DNA from: Streptomyces sp. HD
Lineage (GTDB): Bacteria > Actinomycetota > Actinomycetes > Streptomycetales > Streptomycetaceae
Assembly: GCF_028369295.1 (NCBI RefSeq)
Contig: NZ_JAQMYP010000004.1
Coordinates: 62,001-126,000, forward strand
Reading direction: 5' to 3'
Length of the DNA stretch: 64,000 nucleotides
The position numbers and the translations under genes are program-made. The notes under the pieces are model-generated. The model worked only from the letters and a program-made list of their open reading frames with translations. It was not told the origin of the DNA and did not search any database. Numbering within the stretch: position 1 is the first letter of the stretch; the number at the start of each line of letters is the position of its first letter. Of this stretch, positions 19,411 through 27,719 are shown piece by piece.

Positions 19411-19436
19411 TCCTCCCCCCTCCTCCCCCCTCCTCC
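19411..19436 (+). repeat. Polypyrimidine tract; G-quadruplex-prone on the minus strand
   Basis: The 10-base unit TCCTCCCCCC is repeated about 2.5 times within a longer C/T-only run between the TIM-barrel gene and eboA. The complementary strand has at least five runs of three or more G, enough for a G-quadruplex. It lies about 43-68 bases before the eboA start, in the untranslated spacer of the operon. Confidence 0.6.
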
Positions 19437-19478
19437 TTCTCGCCCAACCCCTCCCACCTCCCCGGAAGTTGCTCCCCC

Positions 19479-20174
19479 ATGGCTGTGATGACCGCGTCTC
19501 AACCGGCTCCGGCAGACCCCCGCCCCGCCCTGGCCGCCGTACTGGACACAACGGCCCGCACCTGGCTGGACGAGAGTGCCGCCGAGATCGCCGCCGAACC
19601 CGCTGCCGTACGACGTCTCTTCCCCGCCGCCCGGAGGCGCTGCGGACACGGCCCTCTCACCGAGTACTGGACGGTGGACGAGGCCGCCCGCGCCGTCCTG
19701 CTCACCGCACTGCCCCTCAGCGGTGAGGCCCTCGCCGCCGAGGTCGGCCGTCTGCACCGGCACGGCGACCCGGCCGAACAGCGTGCGGTCCTGCGCACCC
19801 TGCCGCTGCTCGACCTGGGCGACCTCGCCCTGCCGCTCGTCAGGGAGACCCTGCGCGGCAACGACACCACCCTGATCGAGGCGGCCCTCGGCACGTACGC
19901 CGCCACTCACCTCCCGGACGCCGAGTACCGCCAGGCCGTACTGAAGTGCGTCTTCTGCGAGATCCCGCTCGACCGCGTCGCCGGCCTCGACATCCGGGCC
20001 GACCGCGAACTGGCCCGTATGCTCGCCGACTTCGCCCATGAGCGGATCGTCGCGGGACGGGCCGTACCCCAGGACATCCGGCCCGTCGTCCGTGCCTTCC
20101 CGGACGTCGTCGGTGCCGAACTCAAGCCCGCACTCATGGACGTAGTCGCGGACGTACTCAAGGAAGAGGACTGA
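19479..20174 (+). CDS. eboA: EboA-domain protein
   Basis: A 231-residue, largely helical protein matching the EboA domain. Typical are the early WLDESAAEI stretch, the LPLSGEALAAEVGRLHRHGD region and LKCVFCEIPL with a Cys pair. No catalytic function is known for this family; it is always found with the other ebo genes. ATG 19479 has GGAAG ten bases upstream; the open frame extends further into the polypyrimidine spacer but has no ribosome site there. The stop is two bases before eboB. Confidence 0.82.
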   Translation: MAVMTASQPAPADPRPALAAVLDTTARTWLDESAAEIAAEPAAVRRLFPAARRRCGHGPLTEYWTVDEAARAVLLTALPLSGEALAAEVGRLHRHGDPAEQRAVLRTLPLLDLGDLALPLVRETLRGNDTTLIEAALGTYAATHLPDAEYRQAVLKCVFCEIPLDRVAGLDIRADRELARMLADFAHERIVAGRAVPQDIRPVVRAFPDVVGAELKPALMDVVADVLKEED

Positions 20175-20176
20175 CC

Positions 20177-21031
20177 GTGCGCATCTTCGACCCCCACATC
20201 CACATGACCTCCCGAACGACCGACGACTACGAGGCGATGTACGCGGCCGGGGTGCGTGCCGTCGTCGAGCCCGCCTTCTGGCTGGGGCAGCCCCGGACCT
20301 CGCCCGAGAGCTTCTACGACTACTTCGACGGGCTGCTGGGCTGGGAGCCGCACCGGGCCGCCCAGTTCGGCATCCAGCACTTCTGCACGATCGCGCTCAA
20401 CCCGAAGGAGGCGAACGACCCGCGCTGCCTCCCGGTCCTCGACGAACTGGACCGCTATCTCGCCAAGGACCGCGTCGTCGCCGTCGGGGAGATCGGCTAC
20501 GACTCGATGACCCCGGAGGAGGACGAGGCGCTCGCCCGTCAGCTCCAGCTCGCGATCGAGCACGAGCTGCCCGCCCTGGTGCACACCCCGCACCGCGACA
20601 AGGCGACCGGCACCCGGCGCACCCTCGATGTCGTACGGGAGTCGGGCATCGCGCCCGAACTCGTCGTCCTCGACCACCTGAACGAGCTCACCGTCGGCAT
20701 GGTCCTCGACAGCGGCTGCTGGGCCGGGTTCTCGATCTACCCCAAGACCAAGATGAGCGAGGACCGGATGGTCGAGATCCTCCGCGAGCACGGGACCGAG
20801 CGGGTACTGGTCAACTCCGCAGCCGACTGGGGGCGTTCCGATCCGCTGAAGACACGGAAGACCGCCGACGCCATGCTCGCCGCCGGGTTCGACGACGACG
20901 ACGTCGACCGCGTGCTGTGGCGCAATCCCGTCGCCTTCTACGGGCAGAGCGGACGCCTTGAGCTGGAGGAGCCCAAGCCCGACGAGGCGGCCACCTTCCA
21001 GGGGAACTCCATACGTCGCGGGGGAGCGTGA
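20177..21031 (+). CDS. eboB: TatD-family metal-dependent hydrolase (EboB-like)
   Basis: A 284-residue amidohydrolase-fold protein. Metal-ligand motifs are FDPHIHMTS (first His pair), GEIGYDS (Glu), LVHTPHRD (His) and the SAADWGRSD Asp near the C-terminus. The start is GTG 20177 with AAGGAAGAGG directly upstream. The gene sits two bases after eboA and seven bases before eboE, so it is tightly co-translated. In other ebo clusters the eboB product is a TatD-like hydrolase of unknown substrate. Confidence 0.85.
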   Translation: MRIFDPHIHMTSRTTDDYEAMYAAGVRAVVEPAFWLGQPRTSPESFYDYFDGLLGWEPHRAAQFGIQHFCTIALNPKEANDPRCLPVLDELDRYLAKDRVVAVGEIGYDSMTPEEDEALARQLQLAIEHELPALVHTPHRDKATGTRRTLDVVRESGIAPELVVLDHLNELTVGMVLDSGCWAGFSIYPKTKMSEDRMVEILREHGTERVLVNSAADWGRSDPLKTRKTADAMLAAGFDDDDVDRVLWRNPVAFYGQSGRLELEEPKPDEAATFQGNSIRRGGA

Positions 21032-21038
21032 GCATGCC

Positions 21039-22196
21039 ATGCGGTTTCAGCACCCCGACGGCACCACCGTCCACCTCGGCTACTGCAGCAACGTCCATCA
21101 GGCGGAGGACCTCCAGGGCGTGATCGCCCAGCTCGCCGACTACGCCGAGCCCGTGCGTGCGCGCCTCGGCGTCGACCGGCTCGGCATCGGGCTGTGGCTG
21201 GCGCGCCCCGTGGTCAGCGAACTCGCCGACGACGAGGCCGCGTTGGAGCGCCTCAGGGCCGAGCTGCGGGCGCGCGGCCTGGAGACCGTCACCCTCAACG
21301 CCTTTCCGTACGCCGGATTTCACCGCGAGGTCGTCAAGAAGGACGTGTACCTGCCCGACTGGGCCGACGAGGCACGGCTGAAGTACACCCTGGACTGTGC
21401 CCGGGTCCTCGCCGCCCTCCTCCCGGACGACGTCGGCCACGGCAGCGTCTCCACCCTGCCGCTCGCCTGGCGTACCCCGTGGCAGCGTTCCTGCGCCGAG
21501 GAGGCCCGACGTGCCCTGGACCGGCTGACCGCGGGGCTCGCCGCCCTCGAAGCGTGGACGGGCCGCCGTATCCGGGTCGGCTTCGAGCCGGAACCCGGGT
21601 GCGTCGTGGAGACCACCACCCAGGCGGTACGTGAACTGGGCGGACTGGATCCCGACCGGCTCGGGATCTGCCTCGACGCCTGCCATCTCGCCGTGCAGTT
21701 CGAGGAACCGGCCGAGGCACTGCGGCGGCTCGCGGAGGCCGGGTTGCCCGTGGTCAAGCTCCAGGCGTCCTGTGCCGTGGAGGCCGCCGACCCGGCCGAC
21801 CCCGCCGCCCGGGCGGCTCTGCACCGGCTCGCCGAACCCCGGTTCCTGCACCAGACCCGAACGGTGACCGACGGCGGTGTCCTGGGGGCCGACGACCTCC
21901 CGGACGCACTCGACGGCGAGCTTCCCGCCGACGGCGGCCCCTGGCGCGTCCACTTCCACGCCCCGCTGCACACACAGCCCGAGCCCCCGTTGCGCACCAC
22001 CGCCGGACAACTGGACCAGGTCCTCACCGGGCTGCTCGGCGGGGCCTCGGCCGACTGCGCACACATCGAGGTCGAGACCTACACCTGGTCCGTCCTCCCC
22101 GAACCGCCCGCCGACCTGCCCGGCGGCATCGCCGCCGAACTCGCCTGGGCCCGTGACCGGTTGACCGGCCTCGGCCTCAAGGAGGACCCCTCATGA
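21039..22196 (+). CDS. eboE: EboE-type TIM-barrel metabolite-traffic protein
   Basis: A 385-residue xylose-isomerase-like barrel with the EboE N-terminus (LGYCSNVHQAEDLQGV). Metal ligands appear in GFEPEPG (Glu), ICLDACHLAVQFE (Asp, His), HFHAPLH and HIEVETYTW (Glu). ATG 21039 is seven bases after the eboB stop. The last four bases overlap the eboF start (ATGA). In cyanobacteria the eboE gene belongs to a set needed for export of a pigment precursor; the molecular reaction is not known. Confidence 0.85.
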   Translation: MRFQHPDGTTVHLGYCSNVHQAEDLQGVIAQLADYAEPVRARLGVDRLGIGLWLARPVVSELADDEAALERLRAELRARGLETVTLNAFPYAGFHREVVKKDVYLPDWADEARLKYTLDCARVLAALLPDDVGHGSVSTLPLAWRTPWQRSCAEEARRALDRLTAGLAALEAWTGRRIRVGFEPEPGCVVETTTQAVRELGGLDPDRLGICLDACHLAVQFEEPAEALRRLAEAGLPVVKLQASCAVEAADPADPAARAALHRLAEPRFLHQTRTVTDGGVLGADDLPDALDGELPADGGPWRVHFHAPLHTQPEPPLRTTAGQLDQVLTGLLGGASADCAHIEVETYTWSVLPEPPADLPGGIAAELAWARDRLTGLGLKEDPS

Positions 22197-23590
22197 ACCG
22201 CGTGGTCGTACTCGACATCGTCGGCCTGACCCCGAATCTCCTCAAGCACATGCCCGCCGTGGCCGCCCTCGGCGAGCGCGGCTTCCAGGCCCGGCTCGAC
22301 ACCGTGCTCCCCGCCGTCACCTGCACCGTCCAGTCCACCCTCCTCACCGGTGAGCCGCCGTCCACGCACGGCGCCGTCGCCAACGGCTGGTACTTCCGCG
22401 ACCTCGGTGAAGTCATGCTGTGGCGCCAGCACAACGCGCTCGTCGGCGGCGAGAAGATCTGGGAGACGGCCCGGAAGACCGACCCCGACTACAAGGTCGC
22501 CAACGTCTGCTGGTGGTACGCGATGGGCGCCGACGTCGACTGGACGGTCACGCCGCGCCCCGTCTACTACTCCGACGGCCGCAAGGAACCCGACTGCTAC
22601 ACCTGGCCGCCCGCCCTGCACGACGAACTCGTCGACCGGCTCGGCCCGTTCCCCCTCTTCACCTACTGGGGCCCCAACGCGGGCATGCCCTCCACCCAGT
22701 GGATCCTGGCCGCCGCCCGCCAGATCTTCGACGAGAAGCGCCCCGACCTCACCCTCGTCTACATCCCGCAGATGGACTACGAGCCCCAGCGCTCCGGCCC
22801 GGACTCGGAAGAAACCATCCGGGCGGCCCGCCAACTGGACGAAGCACTGCGCCCGTTGCTCGACCACTTCCAGCGCGAGGGCGCGACCGTCGTGGCGCTC
22901 AGCGAGTACGGCATCGCTCCGGTCTCCCGCCCCGTCGACATCAACCGCCCCCTGCGCCGGGCCGGGCTGCTGGAGGTGTACACGCAGGACGGCATGGAGT
23001 ACCTCGACCCGTGGACGTCGCGCGCCTTCGCGGTCGCCGACCACCAGGTCGCCCACGTGTACGTCCGAGACCCGGCCGACACCGAGGCCGTCGCGAAGCT
23101 CCTCGGTGAACTCGACGGCGTGGAACGGGTGTTGGACGCGGAGGGCAAGGCGGCGCACGGCCTGGACCACGAACGCTCCGGCGAACTCGTCGCACTCGCC
23201 GACCCGGACGCCTGGTTCACGTACTACTACTGGCTGGACGACGACCGCGCCCCCGACTTCGCCCGCCAGGTGGAGATCCACCGCAAGCCCGGCTACGACC
23301 CCGCCGAGCTGCTCTACGACGAGACGGTCCCGGCGGTGAAGCTGCGCGCCGTCGGCCAGGTCGCCCGCAAGAAGCTCGGCTTCCGCTACCGCCTCAAGAC
23401 GGTCCCGCTGAACCCGTCCGGTGTCCGCGGCAGCCACGGCCGCCTGCCCGCCGACCCCGACCACGGCCCCGTACTGCTGTGCTCGGAGCCGGACCGGGCG
23501 AGGGACGCGTACGCCGCCACCGAGGTCAAGTCGCTGCTGCTGGACCTCGCGGGCCTGCACACCGAAGCACCGGAAGGCACGGAGAAATGA
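22193..23590 (+). CDS. eboF: Nucleotide pyrophosphatase/phosphodiesterase-like protein (EboF)
   Basis: A 465-residue member of the alkaline-phosphatase/phosphodiesterase superfamily. The nucleophile region is PAVTCTVQSTLLTGEPPSTHG, with Thr as the metal-bound nucleophile. Other metal residues lie in IPQMDYEPQ, LSEYGI, ADHQVAHVYV and KAAHGLDHERSGELV. Its start overlaps eboE and its stop overlaps the next gene (P450) by ATGA, so three genes are translationally coupled. It completes the ebo set except eboD. Confidence 0.85.
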   Translation: MNRVVVLDIVGLTPNLLKHMPAVAALGERGFQARLDTVLPAVTCTVQSTLLTGEPPSTHGAVANGWYFRDLGEVMLWRQHNALVGGEKIWETARKTDPDYKVANVCWWYAMGADVDWTVTPRPVYYSDGRKEPDCYTWPPALHDELVDRLGPFPLFTYWGPNAGMPSTQWILAAARQIFDEKRPDLTLVYIPQMDYEPQRSGPDSEETIRAARQLDEALRPLLDHFQREGATVVALSEYGIAPVSRPVDINRPLRRAGLLEVYTQDGMEYLDPWTSRAFAVADHQVAHVYVRDPADTEAVAKLLGELDGVERVLDAEGKAAHGLDHERSGELVALADPDAWFTYYYWLDDDRAPDFARQVEIHRKPGYDPAELLYDETVPAVKLRAVGQVARKKLGFRYRLKTVPLNPSGVRGSHGRLPADPDHGPVLLCSEPDRARDAYAATEVKSLLLDLAGLHTEAPEGTEK

Positions 23591-24771
23591 CGACCCACCC
23601 GCCCCTCCCCACCATCCGCCCCCTGCTCGACCCGGCACCCGAGTACGCCAAGTGGCAGGCCGAGGAGCCGATCCGCCGGGTGACGATCTGGGGCGACAAC
23701 AGCCCCTGGCTGGTCACCGGCCACGAGGACGCCCGCACGGTCCTCGCGGACCCCCGCTTCAGCGCGGACGCCAACCACCCGAACTTCCCGCACACCCGCC
23801 CCGGCGCGCCCCCGCAGGCGCCCGGCCTCTTCCACCAGATGGACCCGCCGGACCACACCCGGCTGCGCCGCATGCTGATCCCCGACTTCACCTTCCGGCG
23901 CATCGAGCAGATGGAGGGCGCCGTCCAGCGGATCTGCGACGACCTGCTGGACGCGATGACGGACGGCGGCGCGACGGAGGCGGACCTCGTCGCGGCGTAC
24001 GCGCTGCCGCTGCCCACCCTGGCCATCTGCGAGTTGCTCGGCGTCCCCTACGAGGACCACGGCTTCTTCCGGGAGAAGTCCAACGCCCTCACCAGCGTCG
24101 CCGGCGACCCGGCGGAGGCCATGTCCGCCCGCATGGCGCTCTACGGCTATCTGCGCGCCCTCATCGAGCGGCGCGCACAGGAACCCGCCGACGACCTGAT
24201 CTCCCGGCTGGCCACGGAACGCGTGGCGACCGGCGAGGCCACCCTCGACGAGGCTACGGGCATGGTCTCGCTGCTTCTGCTGGCGGGCCACGAGACGACG
24301 GCGAACATGTTCCCGCTCGCCGTGATCGCCCTGCTGCACAACCCGGACCAACTCGACGCACTGCGCGCCGACGACTCCCTGTGGCCCGCGGCGGTGGAGG
24401 AACTCCTGCGCCATCTGACCGTCGTCCACTCCGGGATACGGCGGGTCGCCACGGAGGACGTCGAGCTGTCGGGGGTGCGTATCCGGGCCGGGGAGGGCGT
24501 GGTGGTGGCGTTGCAGTCCGCCAACCGTGACCCGTCCGCGTATGCCGACCCGGACGCCCTCGACGTACGCCGCGACGCGGCCGGTCACCTCGCCTTCGGC
24601 CACGGCCTGCACCAGTGTCTGGGCCAGTCGCTGGCCCGTACCGAGTTCCGCCTGGGCCTGTCCGCCCTGTTCCGCAGGCTCCCGACGCTGCGGATGACGG
24701 CCCCGCCGGAGTCGCTGGCCCTGTCCACGAGCACGGTGCACGGGGTGCGCTCACTGCCCGTGGCCTGGTGA
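23587..24771 (+). CDS. Cytochrome P450 coupled to the ebo operon
   Basis: A 394-residue bacterial class I P450. Motifs: proton-relay I-helix LLAGHETTAN, K-helix EELLR (ExxR), and haem loop FGHGLHQCLGQSLAR with the Cys ligand. ATG 23587 overlaps the eboF stop by four bases. The longer open frame upstream has no ribosome site and overlaps eboF too far. No ferredoxin is encoded nearby, so redox partners come from elsewhere, perhaps the 49 kb operon. Coupling to ebo genes suggests it hydroxylates the molecule handled by the Ebo proteins; that is inference. Confidence 0.9.
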   Translation: MTTHPPLPTIRPLLDPAPEYAKWQAEEPIRRVTIWGDNSPWLVTGHEDARTVLADPRFSADANHPNFPHTRPGAPPQAPGLFHQMDPPDHTRLRRMLIPDFTFRRIEQMEGAVQRICDDLLDAMTDGGATEADLVAAYALPLPTLAICELLGVPYEDHGFFREKSNALTSVAGDPAEAMSARMALYGYLRALIERRAQEPADDLISRLATERVATGEATLDEATGMVSLLLLAGHETTANMFPLAVIALLHNPDQLDALRADDSLWPAAVEELLRHLTVVHSGIRRVATEDVELSGVRIRAGEGVVVALQSANRDPSAYADPDALDVRRDAAGHLAFGHGLHQCLGQSLARTEFRLGLSALFRRLPTLRMTAPPESLALSTSTVHGVRSLPVAW

Positions 24772-24797
24772 TGAACCTTCCGTGATCCGCGGTGGCC

Positions 24798-24855
24798 CGC
24801 CCCCTGGGCCGAACTGAAATTCCCGGCAGGAGAGGGATAATTGGCCCAGGGGGCG
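24798..24855 (+). promoter_or_regulatory. 13-bp inverted repeat framing a candidate promoter of the ramR-like gene
   Basis: Perfect arms CGCCCCCTGGGCC (24798-24810) and GGCCCAGGGGGCG (24843-24855) are 32 bases apart. Between them lie TGAAAT (24815-24820) and GATAAT (24836-24841), a plausible -35/-10 pair with a 15-base spacer. The regulator's TTG start is 20 bases after the right arm, with ribosome site GGTGGAG at 24862. It could act as a looping operator, or as a terminator for the upstream P450 transcript. Confidence 0.5.
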
Positions 24856-24874
24856 TGCGAAGGGTGGAGCGACA

Positions 24875-25480
24875 TTGATCCGCGTCCTTCTCGTCGAGAA
24901 AGCCCGCCTCGTGCGGGGAGCGTTCGTCGCTCTGCTGTCTCGCGAAGAGGACATCGAAGTCGTCGCCGAGGCCGAGGGCAATGGTGAGGTGCTCGCGAGG
25001 GCACAGTCGTGCCGCCCCGACGTGGTCGTCATCGACGTCGACTCCAAGGAGGGGGAGGAGTTCGCCGCGCAGGGCGAGCTGGGGGCGCGGCTGCCGGACT
25101 GCCGGATGCTGCTGCTGATGGCGTCGACGACACCCGACCGGCTGCGTCGCATCCTCGACCTGCACGCGCCCGGTGTCATCAGCACGAACGCCCCGGCGGA
25201 CCGCTTGGTCCACGGTGTCCGCAAGCTGGTCAGGGGGCAGCGGTTCATCGACCCCGAGTTCGCACTGGTCGCGCTGGACGCGGGGGAGAACCCGCTGACT
25301 CCGCGGGACGTGGAGATCCTGCGGCTGACCGCCGACGGTACGCCCACCCGCGAGATCGCCGAGCGGTTGTCCCTGTCCGTGGCCACGGTCCGCAACCACC
25401 TGTCGGCGATCACCAGGAAGACCGGCGGACGCAATCGGATCGACGCCATCCGGATCGCCCGGGAGTCGGGCTGGGTGTGA
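24875..25480 (+). CDS. ramR: RamR/AmfR-like LuxR-family regulator
   Basis: A 201-residue orphan response-regulator-like protein. The receiver domain keeps the Asp-bearing strand VVVIDVDSKEG, but the acidic pocket at the N-terminus reads LLVEKARL instead of the usual DD pair, so normal phosphorylation is doubtful. The C-terminal LuxR helix-turn-helix is complete (TPRDVEILRLTADGTPTREIAERL). It starts with TTG at 24875. The gene is convergent with the lanthipeptide operon and its 3' end overlaps the ramB-like gene by 71 bases. By analogy with SapB clusters it should activate the lanKC operon. Confidence 0.8.
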   Translation: MIRVLLVEKARLVRGAFVALLSREEDIEVVAEAEGNGEVLARAQSCRPDVVVIDVDSKEGEEFAAQGELGARLPDCRMLLLMASTTPDRLRRILDLHAPGVISTNAPADRLVHGVRKLVRGQRFIDPEFALVALDAGENPLTPRDVEILRLTADGTPTREIAERLSLSVATVRNHLSAITRKTGGRNRIDAIRIARESGWV

Positions 25481-27719
25481 CCGTGTGGAGGTGAACGGCG
25501 AGCCGCAGGAGGACGCGGACCGCCTCCCGTACCCGCCTCGTACGGCTCCTCGGCCCGACGGGTGCCAAGGGCGGGTCCGGCGCGCCCCAGTGGCCGACCA
25601 GGTCGCGGTAGAGCGCACAGCCGGCGATCAGCTCCTCGTGGGTGCCGAGGACGATCCGCGTGCCGTCCATGACCAGGATCCGGTCGGCCCGCAGCGCCGA
25701 ACTGATGCGATGGGCCACCACGATCAGGGTGCCCGGGCGACGGGCGAAGGCCCGCTCGGCGACCGCCTCGGCGACCGGGTCGAGATGGCAGGTGGCCTCG
25801 TCCAGCAGGGTAAGTCGCGGTGCCGGGAGCAGGGCGCGGGCCAGGGCCACGAGCTGGCGCTCCCCGGCCGAGAGGTCCCCCGGGTCCAGCGGTGCGTCGT
25901 AGCCGCCCAGCCGCTGCACCAGCTCGGCCGCGCCCACGGCGCGGACCGTGGCCTCCACGTCCGCCCTGGCGGCGCCGGGCACCAGGTAGGTGAGGTTCTC
26001 CTCCAGCGTCCCGGAGAACACGTACGCCTCCTGCGGGATGAGCACCCGGTGCCGGGCCAGGTCGTCGCCGGCCAGTTCGAGGACCGGCACCCCGTCGAGG
26101 CGCACCCGCCCCGCCCGCGGTTCCAGCACTCCCGCGATCAGCGCGGCGAGCGTGGACTTCCCGGCACCGCTCGGCCCCACCACAGCGAGGTGCTCGCCGG
26201 GCCTCACGACGAGGTCCAGGCCCTGGACCACCGGCTCCGCGGACTCGGCGTAACCGAAGGTGAGACCACGCACCTCTACACGCCCGCCACCGGGCGGCAC
26301 AGGAGCGTGCGTCGGCACGGCACCGCTCCCGGCCTTGGCGGCACCGGCTTCAGTGGCACGGGCCTTGGCGGCACCGGCTTCAGTGGCACGGGCTTCAGTG
26401 GCACCGGCTTCAGTGGCACGGGCCTTGGCGGCACAGGCCTCAGTGGAACCGGCCTCAGTGGCACGGGCCTTAGTGGCACGGGCCTCAGTGGCACGGGCCT
26501 CAGTGGCACGGGCCTTGGCGGCACCGGCTTCAGTGGCACGGGCCTCAGTGGAACCGGCCTCAGTGGCACGGGCCTCAGTGGCACGGGCCTCAGTGGCACG
26601 GGCCTTGGCGGCACCAGCTTCAGCGGCTCTGGGTTCGGCGATTCCGGTCTGTGCGGCTCTGGGGTCGGTGGCTCCGGCCGTCGCGGCCCCGGCCCCCGCC
26701 GCCCCGGCCTCAGGGCCGGCGGCTCGCGGTTCGGTGGCTCCGGTTTCGGTGGGCTCGGGGCGGGGCGGCTCCGCTGCGATCTCGGCCATCCGGCCCACGG
26801 TGACCAGCAGCCACAGGCCGCTGCTGCCGAGCCCCTGGACGAACCCCTGGAGGGCCGGTTGCAGCGCCTGTGACACGTAGGTGACCGCACCGAGGATCGC
26901 GCCCGCCGTCGCACCGTTGCGTACCAGCCAGGGTGCGCCCAGCAGGATGAGCAGCAGAGGTACCCAGCCGCTGATGCCCAGGGCGGCGGTCCGTACGGCG
27001 GTGAGCCGGGCCAGCGACACGGCGGCCCGCGCCGCGGCGTCCACCCGGGCACCGGTCTGTGCCCGTACGCGTTCCTCGGCGCCGCACGCGACCACGTCCC
27101 GCAGTCCGCCCGTGAGGGCGCCGGCCGCCTCGGCGATGCGCTCGTCCGCCAGGATGACCTCCCGCTGTCGTGCGGCCATCGCCCGCAGCGCCGCGGCGAA
27201 CAGGGCGAGGCCGATCAGCAGCGGGGGCAGCACGAGCACGAGCAGCACGGGATCGAGGCCGGCCAGACCCACGCACACACCCACCGTGGTGACCAGGAAT
27301 CCCTGCACGAACAGCACGATCGCGCCGTAGGCGTCCCGGGCCCGTTCGACATGCTCGGTGAGCCGGGCCACCCCTGCGGTGTCGGCGGGCTCGCCCAGCC
27401 GGGCGGACCGGCGCAGGGTGCCCGTGGTCACGAGGGTGACCAGCTCGTCCCGGAAGGGTTCGATGAGCGCGGCGAGCCCCAGGGTGGCATGCCGGGTGGC
27501 CCAGGCTCCGACGAGACAGGCGAGCGCCAGGACGCCCAGCCAGAGGAAGCCGGTGGCGGGCCGGCCGGTGAGGAAACCGTCGTCCACGGCGCGGGCCACG
27601 ATCCACCCGGACAGAAACGCCGGTACGGCCTGGACGAGCGACCAGGCCACGAGTCGCCCGTACTCCCGGCGTCGACTGCTCAGCGAGGAGCGAAGGATCC
27701 GGACCGACCGCCGTCGCAC
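25410..27719 (-). CDS. ramB: ABC exporter half-transporter of the lanthipeptide locus (RamB-like)
   Basis: A ~769-residue fused membrane/ATPase half-transporter. The membrane domain (residues ~10-310) is followed by a ~170-residue linker made of Ala/Arg/Thr/Glu pentapeptide repeats, then an ATPase with Walker A GPSGAGKST, signature LSAGERQ (SAGE rather than SGGE), Walker B LTLLDEATCHLD (catalytic Glu present) and H-loop VVAHR. GTG 27719 is chosen because it overlaps the RamA-like gene by 40 bases and precedes the first membrane helix; the open frame runs much further upstream. The C-terminal ~23 codons run antisense into the ramR-like gene. It likely exports the modified peptide together with RamA. 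Confidence 0.82.
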   Translation of the reverse strand: MRRRSVRILRSSLSSRRREYGRLVAWSLVQAVPAFLSGWIVARAVDDGFLTGRPATGFLWLGVLALACLVGAWATRHATLGLAALIEPFRDELVTLVTTGTLRRSARLGEPADTAGVARLTEHVERARDAYGAIVLFVQGFLVTTVGVCVGLAGLDPVLLVLVLPPLLIGLALFAAALRAMAARQREVILADERIAEAAGALTGGLRDVVACGAEERVRAQTGARVDAAARAAVSLARLTAVRTAALGISGWVPLLLILLGAPWLVRNGATAGAILGAVTYVSQALQPALQGFVQGLGSSGLWLLVTVGRMAEIAAEPPRPEPTETGATEPRAAGPEAGAAGAGAATAGATDPRAAQTGIAEPRAAEAGAAKARATEARATEARATEAGSTEARATEAGAAKARATEARATEARATKARATEAGSTEACAAKARATEAGATEARATEAGAAKARATEAGAAKAGSGAVPTHAPVPPGGGRVEVRGLTFGYAESAEPVVQGLDLVVRPGEHLAVVGPSGAGKSTLAALIAGVLEPRAGRVRLDGVPVLELAGDDLARHRVLIPQEAYVFSGTLEENLTYLVPGAARADVEATVRAVGAAELVQRLGGYDAPLDPGDLSAGERQLVALARALLPAPRLTLLDEATCHLDPVAEAVAERAFARRPGTLIVVAHRISSALRADRILVMDGTRIVLGTHEELIAGCALYRDLVGHWGAPDPPLAPVGPRSRTRRVREAVRVLLRLAVHLHTVTPSPTPGRSGWRRSDCVRRSSW
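26331..26625 (-). repeat. 15-bp minisatellite coding for ARATE-type pentapeptides
   Basis: About twenty imperfect copies of a 15-base unit (plus-strand sense CAGTGGCACGGGCCT) lie inside the RamB-like gene. They encode ARATE, AGSTE and AAK variants in the linker between the membrane domain and the ATPase. The unit length keeps the frame. Homologous transporters normally have a short linker here, so the tract is an expansion. Confidence 0.85.

Noticed and set aside
26331..26625. Repeat array considered as CRISPR
   Set aside because: Units are contiguous with no spacers, keep frame in a transporter gene, and no cas genes are present. The same reasoning excludes the tracts at 39915 and 50780.
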